A stretch of DNA of 64,000 nt from positions 27,053 to 91,052 of the forward strand of contig JBBQGV010000010.1 of the NCBI GenBank assembly GCA_038323375.1. The letters are read 5' to 3'. The notes under the pieces are model-generated. The model searched no databases. It was not told where the DNA came from and saw only the letters and a list, made by a program, of their open reading frames with translations. This document shows positions 50,130-56,700 of the stretch, one piece after another. Each line of letters begins with the position of its first letter. Position 1 is the first letter of the stretch. The translations under genes and the position numbers were made by a program. Source of the stretch: JABWAJ01 sp038323375. GTDB lineage: Bacteria; Bacteroidota; Bacteroidia; Chitinophagales; Saprospiraceae.

Positions 50130-50470
50130 CCTTTGACGAATTGGACGAATTCCGCAAGGATGTTAAGCAATTACTCAAGCGGTATCAGAGTTTACACGAC
50201 GACTTGGGCGTAGTCAGGAAAGTGTTAAAAGTCGAACCCGACGAACGGCCGCCTTTCAGCTTTCGCATTGAAGGGCTTGGTATGGAAACCTGTGTCATTA
50301 AAGTCAAAAAAATTGCCTGCAAAAGTTTGAAAGGCAGGGGCGTGAATTCCGGATTGCGACTCGTCTACGCCTGGTTTGAAGTGGAAGCGCGGATCGTTTT
50401 TGTTGAATTGTACCATAAAAGCGATCAGGAAAAGGAGGATCTCGCGCGGATTTTGGAGCATTTTAAATAG
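50126..50470 (+). CDS. Toxin partner of the Panacea antitoxin (RelE-like fold suspected)
   Basis: 114 residues, start overlapping the antitoxin stop (ATGA). The N-terminal part is helical and charged; the C-terminal half 'IKVKKIACKSLKGRGVNSGL', 'RLVYAWFEVEARIVFVELYH' and 'KSDQEKEDLARILEH' closely follows the RelE-type pattern (RxxYxx...xxFxxxYxKxxxxxE). The coupled position behind a DUF4065 antitoxin supports a toxin acting on translation or RNA, but the target is not shown by sequence. A hairpin follows immediately. Confidence 0.78.
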   Translation: MTFDELDEFRKDVKQLLKRYQSLHDDLGVVRKVLKVEPDERPPFSFRIEGLGMETCVIKVKKIACKSLKGRGVNSGLRLVYAWFEVEARIVFVELYHKSDQEKEDLARILEHFK

Positions 50471-50548
50471 CGTCTGTCCATTTAGTCCCGTGTCTGTTCT
50501 TTAGCGTTCGAGCGCACAACCCAGCTATCGGACGCTAAAGACAGACAC
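50471..50548. repeat. Inverted repeat related to the 119-bp family, between convergent genes
   Basis: Arms 50490-50507 (GTGTCTGTTCTTTAGCGT) and 50532-50548 are complementary with one bulged base. CATTTAGTC, GTGTCTGTTCTTTAG and TTCGAG are the reverse complement of the end of the 119-bp unit at 843-1080 (CTCGAACTCTAAAGAGCAGACACCC). The right arm reaches the stop codon of the SGNH gene. It probably ends transcription of both convergent genes. Confidence 0.65.
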
Positions 50549-51327
50549 TAAATAAGATTTTTTTCAAGGATAAAAGCCCCCGTAGTTTCAGCCCAGATCC
50601 GGTAAGTCAATTCGGAAGGATGCACCCCGTCGCTGAAAAAATCCGATCGTTTCAGGTGGGCACCATGTATTTTGAACCACTCTTGCAGGACAAGGCATTT
50701 GGAAGCATGGTACACCCCCGGTTGGTTGACCACGCGACGGTCCAATTCTTTGCTCAGCAAAACGGCTAAGTTTCCCACGATAAACCGGAGCGGTCTGCTG
50801 AATGCCGGAAACTCCCTGATGGGTGGCACACTCAGGAAAACGATGGGCACGCCGCCCAGCTTTTCCCGCAGGGCAGCGATCAGGGCGACGACCTGCCTGC
50901 CCCAGCGCTCCGGGCGGTTAACGGTGAAGGCGTCGTTGGCGCCCAAGCCGACAATCACTAAATCCGCTTGCGCTCCCTGAATCAACGGGACTAATCTTTC
51001 GAGCGCCGTTTTCGCCGTGTGGCCGCTTTCTGCGAATACTTTCCACGACACGCCGGTTGTCAGGCGCTCCGACAGGTAGCGAGCCAGAGCGCCGGTAAAG
51101 CCATTTTCATGGGTATCCACACCGACGCCCGCCATCGTGCTTTCGCCAAGGACGAGCAGCCGTAGCGGTCGTTCTGATTCCCCCGCAGCGCCTTCGTTTC
51201 CGGTCGCTCCCGGCAGTTTTGGCATGGTCTTTTTGACGCGCCGGCCTTGGAAGTAGAGGAAGGGCGAGAGGGGGATGGCGAGCAGGACGCCGAGAGCGTA
51301 TCTGGCGGCTATTAAGGTTCGGTTCAT
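50548..51327 (-). CDS. SGNH/GDSL hydrolase with membrane segment
   Basis: 259 residues. An N-terminal hydrophobic segment ('ALGVLLAIPLSPFLYFQGRR') may anchor or export it. Block I is 'LLVLGESTMAGVGVDTHENG' (catalytic Ser), block II/III 'ADLVIVGLGANDAFTVNRPE' (GxND) and block V 'DGVHPSELTYRIWAE' (Asp-x-x-His). The catalytic triad is therefore complete. A lipase/esterase acting on an acylated envelope compound is plausible; substrate unknown. The stop lies in the arm of the adjacent inverted repeat. Confidence 0.85.
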   Translation of the reverse strand: MNRTLIAARYALGVLLAIPLSPFLYFQGRRVKKTMPKLPGATGNEGAAGESERPLRLLVLGESTMAGVGVDTHENGFTGALARYLSERLTTGVSWKVFAESGHTAKTALERLVPLIQGAQADLVIVGLGANDAFTVNRPERWGRQVVALIAALREKLGGVPIVFLSVPPIREFPAFSRPLRFIVGNLAVLLSKELDRRVVNQPGVYHASKCLVLQEWFKIHGAHLKRSDFFSDGVHPSELTYRIWAETTGAFILEKNLI

Positions 51328-51373
51328 TTCGGTAGTAATTCTTTAGGAGAACAGCAGAGCGGCTGTTGATGTT

Positions 51374-51601
51374 CTATCTTTGGAAGTCTTGAATATATAT
51401 TTGCCTGTTACTTAAATAAAGCGGCTGCCTATTTTGAAGCACTTTTCTGACTGATTCTTTTTTATCAAACTCAATAAAACAATATCCTTTTGTTTCGCCA
51501 GTTTGATGATTCTTGGGGATGGAAATGTCTACAACTTCACCAAATTGAGAAAAAATTTGCTCCAACTCTTCTACCCTTACAGAAGAAGGCAGATTACTCA
51601 C
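51374..51601 (-). CDS. RNA-recognition-motif (RRM) protein with truncated or recoded start
   Basis: 75 residues if started at GTG 51601. The RRM fold is clear: RNP2 'IYVSNL' and RNP1 'KGYCFIEF' with 'VEELEQIFSQFGEVVDISIP'. However 'AKIY', including the aromatic residue of RNP2, is encoded before that GTG and directly after the TAG stop (51616-51614) of the upstream AlbA_2 gene, in the same frame. No ATG/TTG lies between. So either an unusual start (AUA 51607) is used, or the RRM was the C-terminal domain of the upstream protein. Single-RRM proteins are common RNA chaperone-like proteins in Bacteroidota. The region is AT-rich. Confidence 0.65.
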   Translation of the reverse strand: MSNLPSSVRVEELEQIFSQFGEVVDISIPKNHQTGETKGYCFIEFDKKESVRKVLQNRQPLYLSNRQIYIQDFQR

Positions 51602-51613
51602 ATATATTTTAGC

Positions 51614-53172
51614 CTAATCCGAAGTATCCTCAATGGTTTTGACAGTAGAGACCTCCTGCCCGGGTAATATAATTTTATAGCGAGGAACTGCTTTCCGGGA
51701 GTTTCCATAAGTGCTTTTTTGACTGCTTACTTGCGTTTGGGTGAGGCTATTCCTCAAGATGCCAAGGTTGCGTAAAGATTCAATTAGCAAGCGATAATAT
51801 TCTTCACTAACTATACCCACTTGCTCCCAAACTTCTTTTGCAGAAACTAACCTTCCATTAATTCCTAATCGAACGACAGTTTTTTGCTCTCTTGACAAGT
51901 TGAAGCTTTCAAAATTTTTAAGCCTATTTTTTTCTTCTTTTGAATAGATGAATTTATAAAACAAAGTAATAATAAAAGATTTATTAGGCGATTCGATTTT
52001 AGGCTTTACTAAATCATTATTTTGCATTAACTCAAAAATCCTGCGAATACCCTCTCCTAATTCCCTAATATAGCCAAACTCTCTCAACACCCTCGCAACG
52101 TAAGTATTTCTGGATTGGTGAACACCTTTGAGATCCTCTAAATCTTTTATAGTTATTGATGACAATAACTTGCCAGGGCTCAATATTTCAAGCCTGTCGT
52201 CAAAAACCCTGACTTCAATGCCTCTGCCTTCAATACTATAATCTCTATGCGTAATTGCATTAATTAGTGTTTCTCTACAAGCTAACTCCGGATAAATAAT
52301 TTGAGTTTTAAACAAACCGTCTTTTGAAAACCTTGTTTCTGTAAGATTGGGTTTTAGGGCTTCCCAGCTTCGTTCAATAAGAGAAAAAATATTGCCCGAA
52401 ACTTCTTCAATTTCTTCGACATTGAACTCTTCGCCCGTTTTTTCTTCAGTACCTCGGACTTTCAGAATTCTAACTTGCAACCTGGGATGCCATTTTCCTG
52501 GATTTTTAGCGAACAATAAAAGAGCAGCTTTTCTTAATCGAAGTCTGTTGCCATCAAATTCAGCTAATTCCAGATACTGCAAAAAAATTTCAGGAGATAT
52601 TGTTTTCGATACCTGATGAGCAACAGATTTCACGAGATCAATATCCAGATCAGTGACTTGCGCAATTTCAACAAATTGTCTGTCATATTCTCTGGAGACA
52701 GCTTCTTCTCTGATAAACCGAATACTTTCTGAAGAGGTCGGCACACTATCTCTGTCTCTTCTTTGGAAGCATTCTCCTTTGGCAGTAAGGTGGACATACT
52801 TTGAACCTTTTTCAACAGAAAAGTAAGCTACTTTTAAGCCATTATAGTCTATTATTGCAGCCTTTTTAAGCGGTAAAGGCGTATCTTTCATTACATAAGT
52901 TTCCGCTGCTGTTTGTAAATAGCTTAACTTATTCTGGTCATAAGGGATTCCTGTAACAGAATGATTATCTTCCACACCAACGAAGAGTTCACCTCCGTCT
53001 GCATTGGCAAAAGCAACCAATGTTTTAGCTATATCTGCACCAATTTCTTTAAATCCCTTGGGGTTTTATTTGAAGGTGGGCCTTCCAAAGCACTTTTAAA
53101 TTCACGGTAATGGCTTTCGCCCAATTCAATTGCTATTTCAACGCGCTCCTTTAATTTTAGAATTTCCTGCAT
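51614..53172 (-). pseudogene. AlbA_2/RecG-like ATP-binding transcriptional regulator, frame-shifted
   Basis: The frame from ATG 53172 (MQEILKLKERVEIAIELGES, 'HYREFKSALEGPPSNKTPRD') is the standard AlbA_2/Schlafen-like N-terminus and ends at TAG 53031-53029. The rest, 'EIGADIAKTLVAFANADGGE' onward, continues in the -1 frame to TAG 51616-51614. The change of frame lies at the heptamer 53053-53047. Downstream parts are 'ACRETLINAITHRDYSIEGR' and 'SPGKLLSSITIKDL', 'NTYVARVLREFGYIRELGEG', the HATPase_c_4 region, and a winged-helix-like tail. Full length would be about 518 residues. The locus is much AT-richer than its surroundings, so probably acquired. Decay or programmed frameshift are both possible. 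Confidence 0.75.
53047..53053 (-). promoter_or_regulatory. Candidate -1 slippery heptamer T-TTA-AAG
   Basis: Read on the minus strand, zero-frame codons GAT TTA AAG contain T TTA AAG, an X-XXY-YYZ heptamer. A -1 slip gives 'PRDLKEIGADIAKTLVAFAN', the family consensus without any gap. No close downstream stem is seen (a CATTGG/CCAATG stem starts about 24 nt further), nor a well-placed upstream Shine-Dalgarno-like stimulator, so a one-base deletion remains simpler. Confidence 0.35.
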
Positions 53173-53194
53173 AGCTATTTTTTTGCAAATTTAG

Positions 53195-54706
53195 CTATTT
53201 TTTTCGTTGATTCATGCTCACCCCAACCCCTTCTGCAACCCCCCGATCATTCGACAACCTCGGCACCTTATTCTGTCCGCCCAGCTTCCCTTCCGCTTTC
53301 ATATAATCCCGGAAAGCATCCCGGCGAAGGGCGCGTACGACCAATGGCCTAAGAATACCCCCTTCAATGAGGTCGCGGTAGTAGATGTTTTGCTGTATCA
53401 TGGCGGCATCGAGGGCTGCGGCAAAAGCGATCGGGTCTTGCGGCGCTTCGTCGAATTCGATGAACCACTCGTGGTAGGGTTGTCCGCCTTCGGGTGGAGC
53501 GATCTGGGGTGCAACGGTGAACTCCACCACGCGCACGCCCTGCGCCTGTGCCGCTTGCAGCAGCGCTTCTTCGACTTCTTTGCCGATGACGTGTTCGCCG
53601 AAAGCGGAAATAAAGTGTTTCACGCGGCCCGTAACTAAAATCCGGGGCGGATTGAGCGATACAAATTCTACGGTGTCGCCGATGTTGTAGCCCCAAAGCC
53701 CAGCGTTATTGTTGATAATCAGGGCATAGTTGACGCCAGGTTCCACGTCTTTCAGCCAGAGACGGGTCGGGTTGTCGTTGAAAATTTCGGTGGCGGGGAT
53801 AAACTCGAAAAAAATACCCGAAGCTACATTCAGCAGCAGCGCGCGATTGTCCGGATCATCCTGAAACGCGATGAAGCCCTCCGAAGCCGGGTAAGTCTCT
53901 AAGCTTTCGATTCTTCGGCCCACGAGTTGTTCCAATTTTGCCCGGTAAGGCTCAAAATTGACGCCGCCGTAAACGAACATGCTGTAATTCGGGAACACAT
54001 CCTTTATATATTGTTTACCACTGCGCGCCAGCAGCCGTTCGAAGTACATCTGCACCCAGGGTGGGATGCCGCTGATGAGCCGCATGTCTTTGTGCAGGGT
54101 TTCGTCCACGATTTTTTCCACTTTTTCTTCCCACGCTTCGATGCAATTGGTGCGATAGCCCGGCAACTGGTTGGTGCGCAGCCAAGAAGGCACCTGGTGG
54201 TTTACGATGCCCGACAAGCGGCCGGTAGGGATGCCGCCTACGGTTTCCATTTCTGGACTGCCCGACAGGAAGATCATTTTGCCGTCGAGCCACTCGCCCC
54301 GGCCTGTGCGGGCGTAGTAATTGAACAACGCGTTGCGCGCGGTGCCAAAGTGGTTGGGCAGGCTGTCGCGGGTGAGCGGAATGTATTTGACGCCGGAGGT
54401 GGTACCGGACGTTTTGGCAAAATAAGCCGGACGCCCCGGCCAGAGTACGTCGCGTTCGCCCGCTTTGATGCGTTCGATCCAGGGGCGCAACCCTTCGTAG
54501 TCGCGGATGGGGACGCGCTCCCGAAAGGCTTCATAGCGGTTGATCTTGTCGAAGTCGTGCGCTTTGCCGAAAGCGGTGTTGCGCCCTTGCACCAGCAATT
54601 GCCGGAATACAGTCTCCTGCGCGGCAATGGCATTCGACGACCAGTGAACGATGCGACGCGCGGCGTGGCGCGCCAATGGATGGATGACAAAAGAACGGAA
54701 TCCCAT
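53195..54706 (-). CDS. GH3 auxin-responsive promoter family acyl-adenylating ligase
   Basis: 503 residues. 'YFAKTSGTTSGVKYIPLTRD' is the ATP-binding loop, 'SLETYPASEGFIAFQDDP' and 'LWGYNIGDTVEFVSLNPPRI' with 'VTGRVKHFISAFGEHVIGKE' complete the adenylate-forming pattern of the GH3 family, at the usual length. Plant members conjugate amino acids to hormones; bacterial ones presumably activate an acid and couple it to an amine, substrate unknown. The start ATG at 54706 precedes 'GFRSFVIHPLARHAARR'. Divergent from gcvH. The damaged AlbA_2 gene follows 22 bp downstream. Confidence 0.9.
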   Translation of the reverse strand: MGFRSFVIHPLARHAARRIVHWSSNAIAAQETVFRQLLVQGRNTAFGKAHDFDKINRYEAFRERVPIRDYEGLRPWIERIKAGERDVLWPGRPAYFAKTSGTTSGVKYIPLTRDSLPNHFGTARNALFNYYARTGRGEWLDGKMIFLSGSPEMETVGGIPTGRLSGIVNHQVPSWLRTNQLPGYRTNCIEAWEEKVEKIVDETLHKDMRLISGIPPWVQMYFERLLARSGKQYIKDVFPNYSMFVYGGVNFEPYRAKLEQLVGRRIESLETYPASEGFIAFQDDPDNRALLLNVASGIFFEFIPATEIFNDNPTRLWLKDVEPGVNYALIINNNAGLWGYNIGDTVEFVSLNPPRILVTGRVKHFISAFGEHVIGKEVEEALLQAAQAQGVRVVEFTVAPQIAPPEGGQPYHEWFIEFDEAPQDPIAFAAALDAAMIQQNIYYRDLIEGGILRPLVVRALRRDAFRDYMKAEGKLGGQNKVPRLSNDRGVAEGVGVSMNQRKK

Positions 54707-54830
54707 TTGTGCTTGTTTCTGTCGGCTAAAAGTAGGCGATTTGAACGGGGAATGAAATAATATTGGAAGAAGGCGGCAGCTCTTTCTGCAAAATTCTGCA
54801 ACAAGGCATCGCAGATTAAAAAAATCCCAT

Positions 54831-54838
54831 TATTTTTG
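54831..54838 (+). promoter_or_regulatory. Probable -7 box of gcvH
   Basis: TATTTTTG fits TAnnTTTG and ends 42 bp upstream of the gcvH ATG. No -33 TTTG at standard distance. No glycine-riboswitch-like fold recognised in the leader. Confidence 0.4.
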
Positions 54839-54880
54839 GGCGCGCCCGTTGAAGGGTGGCGTCAAAAATCATCTTTGAAT

Positions 54881-55276
54881 ATGATGGAATTTCCAGCTAA
54901 TCTGAAGTATACCGCAGACCACGAGTGGCTAAGGGTGGAGGCAGGCAATGTCGCTTATGCGGGCATCACCGATTTTGCGCAAAGCGAATTGGACGAATTG
55001 GTCTACATTGAAGTGGACACCGTGGGCGAAACCTTAGCCCAGGGCGAAGTTTTCGGGACTGTGGAAGCCGTGAAAACGACTTCTGAACTGTTTATGCCAG
55101 TGTCGGGTAAAATTCTGGAGTTCAACAGCCAATTGGACGAATCGAAGGGCGATGATCCTACGCTGGTGAATCGCGCCCCGTATGGGGAAGGCTGGATTGT
55201 AAAAATAGAATTGACGGCCCCGGAGGAATTGGATGCGTTGATGGACGCTGCTGCCTACCAGGCGACCGTGGCATAA
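54881..55276 (+). CDS. gcvH: Glycine cleavage system H protein
   Basis: 131 residues from the first of two adjacent ATGs at 54881. 'KYTADHEWLRVEAGNVAYAG', 'ITDFAQSELDELVYIEVDTV' and the lipoylation loop 'GTVEAVKTTSELFMPVSG' (lipoyl-lysine in AVKTT) are canonical, as is 'NRAPYGEGWIVKIEL'. GcvH shuttles the aminomethyl group between the P, T and L proteins in glycine breakdown. The other gcv genes are not in this window. The length is normal. Confidence 0.96.
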   Translation: MMEFPANLKYTADHEWLRVEAGNVAYAGITDFAQSELDELVYIEVDTVGETLAQGEVFGTVEAVKTTSELFMPVSGKILEFNSQLDESKGDDPTLVNRAPYGEGWIVKIELTAPEELDALMDAAAYQATVA

Positions 55277-55399
55277 TTCTGCCGGTGTATTTTTTTTTCC
55301 AGGGCATGCACCAAAGTTTTGCTATCTTGCATCTGGAAAGATATAAGGCGAAAGCCAATATAAGATTCAAAAATTTTTCACTTTCAAACCCTTGTCAGT

Positions 55400-56353
55400 A
55401 TGAGCCCGGACATTCTCTTATCAAGTGGGCAGTTCACGTTGCTGGGAGGCATTTTTAGCGGGCCTACCGGAACTGAATTCGCTTTAGTGATCGTGCTGCT
55501 GATTGTTGCCTTGATTGGCCTGATCTTCGCCATGAAAAGCTACTTTAACAAGCAGTCTACGAAACATCTCGCTCAAAAGTATGCCGACAGCCATTTCCTG
55601 GATGTCAGAGACAAGTACCCTGAAGCGGATTCATTCCGGCTCAGCGGCACTTTTTTCAACCTCGGTCTGGCTATCGCTGTTGGATTAAGCGCGCTGGCAT
55701 TCGGAGTAACGCAGTACGAAGACAAAATTTTCATCCCGGACGGAGCGCTGGTGATGGATGAAGACATCGAAATCGAACCGCCGCGTACTGCCGAGCCGCC
55801 ACCACCGCCACCGCCGCCACCACCCCCTGTGATCCAGGCTGTGCCGGATGATTTGGTACCGGAAGAAACGCCGGTTTTTCAGGATCGGAGTATTGACGAT
55901 CAAACGGAAGTTGAACGTCCCGCGCCGGTAGCTGATGCACCGCCACCACCACCACCACCACCGCCTCCAAAAGAAGAGGAAACTGAAATCTTCAAAGTAG
56001 TGGAGCAGATGCCACGGTTCCCAGGCTGTGAAACTGCCGGTGGAACAGAAGCCGAGAGGAAGCAGTGTGCCGACAAAAAGATGCTTGAATTTATCTATAA
56101 AAACATCAAGTACCCTGCCATCGCCCGTGAAAACGGCGTAGAAGGTACAGCGGTTATCACCTTTGTAGTTGAAAAAGACGGCAAAGTAACGGATATCAAG
56201 ATCGTACGTGATATTGGTGCCCAGTGCGGCCAGGAAGCGATGCGCGTCGTTGAACTGATGAATTCACAAAATATCAAATGGACGCCTGGCAAACAGCGCG
56301 GGCGTCCGGTTCGCGTGCAGTTCAACCTGCCCGTGAAGTTCAGGCTTGAGTAA
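55400..56353 (+). CDS. tonB: Energy transducer TonB family protein
   Basis: 317 residues. Two membrane helices (about 26-45 'FALVIVLLIVALIGLIFAMK' and about 84-102 'LGLAIAVGLSALAFGVTQYE'), while classic TonB has one. Two poly-proline blocks (about 133-143 and 176-185) separated by an acidic linker span the periplasm. The C-terminal TonB_C domain starts at 'EQMPRFPGCETAGGTEAERK' and includes 'YPAIARENGVEGTAVITFVV' and 'KWTPGKQRGRPVRVQFNLPV'. It passes proton-motive energy to outer-membrane receptors together with ExbB/ExbD, not encoded here. Four cysteines in the C-terminal domain may pair. A terminator follows. Confidence 0.9.
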   Translation: MSPDILLSSGQFTLLGGIFSGPTGTEFALVIVLLIVALIGLIFAMKSYFNKQSTKHLAQKYADSHFLDVRDKYPEADSFRLSGTFFNLGLAIAVGLSALAFGVTQYEDKIFIPDGALVMDEDIEIEPPRTAEPPPPPPPPPPPVIQAVPDDLVPEETPVFQDRSIDDQTEVERPAPVADAPPPPPPPPPPKEEETEIFKVVEQMPRFPGCETAGGTEAERKQCADKKMLEFIYKNIKYPAIARENGVEGTAVITFVVEKDGKVTDIKIVRDIGAQCGQEAMRVVELMNSQNIKWTPGKQRGRPVRVQFNLPVKFRLE

Positions 56354-56383
56354 GCGAAGCAGTTTCTTTTTTCAAGATAATAC

Positions 56384-56415
56384 ATGAGACATCCTGAATT
56401 TTCGGGATGTCTCAT
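56384..56415 (+). terminator. Terminator-like hairpin after tonB
   Basis: ATGAGACATCC pairs perfectly with GGATGTCTCAT around a 10-nt loop, 30 bp after the tonB stop, followed by TGTATTTC. A short, imperfect T-tract. Confidence 0.65.
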
Positions 56416-56495
56416 TGTATTTCAGGTGTTATGTGGCACCAGGCAATTGTATTACCCCTATAACTCGTCTTTTGTAGCTCAGTGTTTGAGCCTTA

Positions 56496-56700
56496 GGAAC
56501 GTCGCAATAATAAGTTCCTCTTTTCGGCGTGAGGATTTTTTCACCGGACAAGGCGCGAGGAGAGCGCGTAGCCTAAGCTACGCGACCGACGAAGGCAATT
56601 GCGCCGACTGAAAGCAATTGCGGGAAGTCCGGTGGAAATGCAAGTTCGGCGTAGCCAAAAAGCCGCCGCCCAAATCGGGAAGTTATTTTTGCGACGTTCC
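56496..56700. mobile_element. MITE-like element with TTA flanks at a stop codon
   Basis: 205 bp with terminal inverted repeats of about 23 bp (GGAACGTCGCAATAATAA at the left, GGAACGTCGCAAAAATAA at the right end's complement), flanked by TTA at 56493-56495 and 56701-56703. The right TTA is the complement of the TAA stop of the pseudo-kinase gene. Interior hairpins such as GCGTAGC-CTAA-GCTACGC are present and no coding frame. A second copy in opposite orientation begins at 63866. The ends resemble those of the element behind sbcC (26692). Confidence 0.78.

Noticed and set aside
54707..54880. Glycine riboswitch upstream of gcvH
   Set aside because: The leader is short and I see none of the conserved glycine-aptamer core elements.
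55780..55970. Poly-proline coding segments as a tandem DNA repeat locus
   Set aside because: They are codon runs for the TonB proline linkers, normal for the family, without a defined repeated unit outside coding sense.
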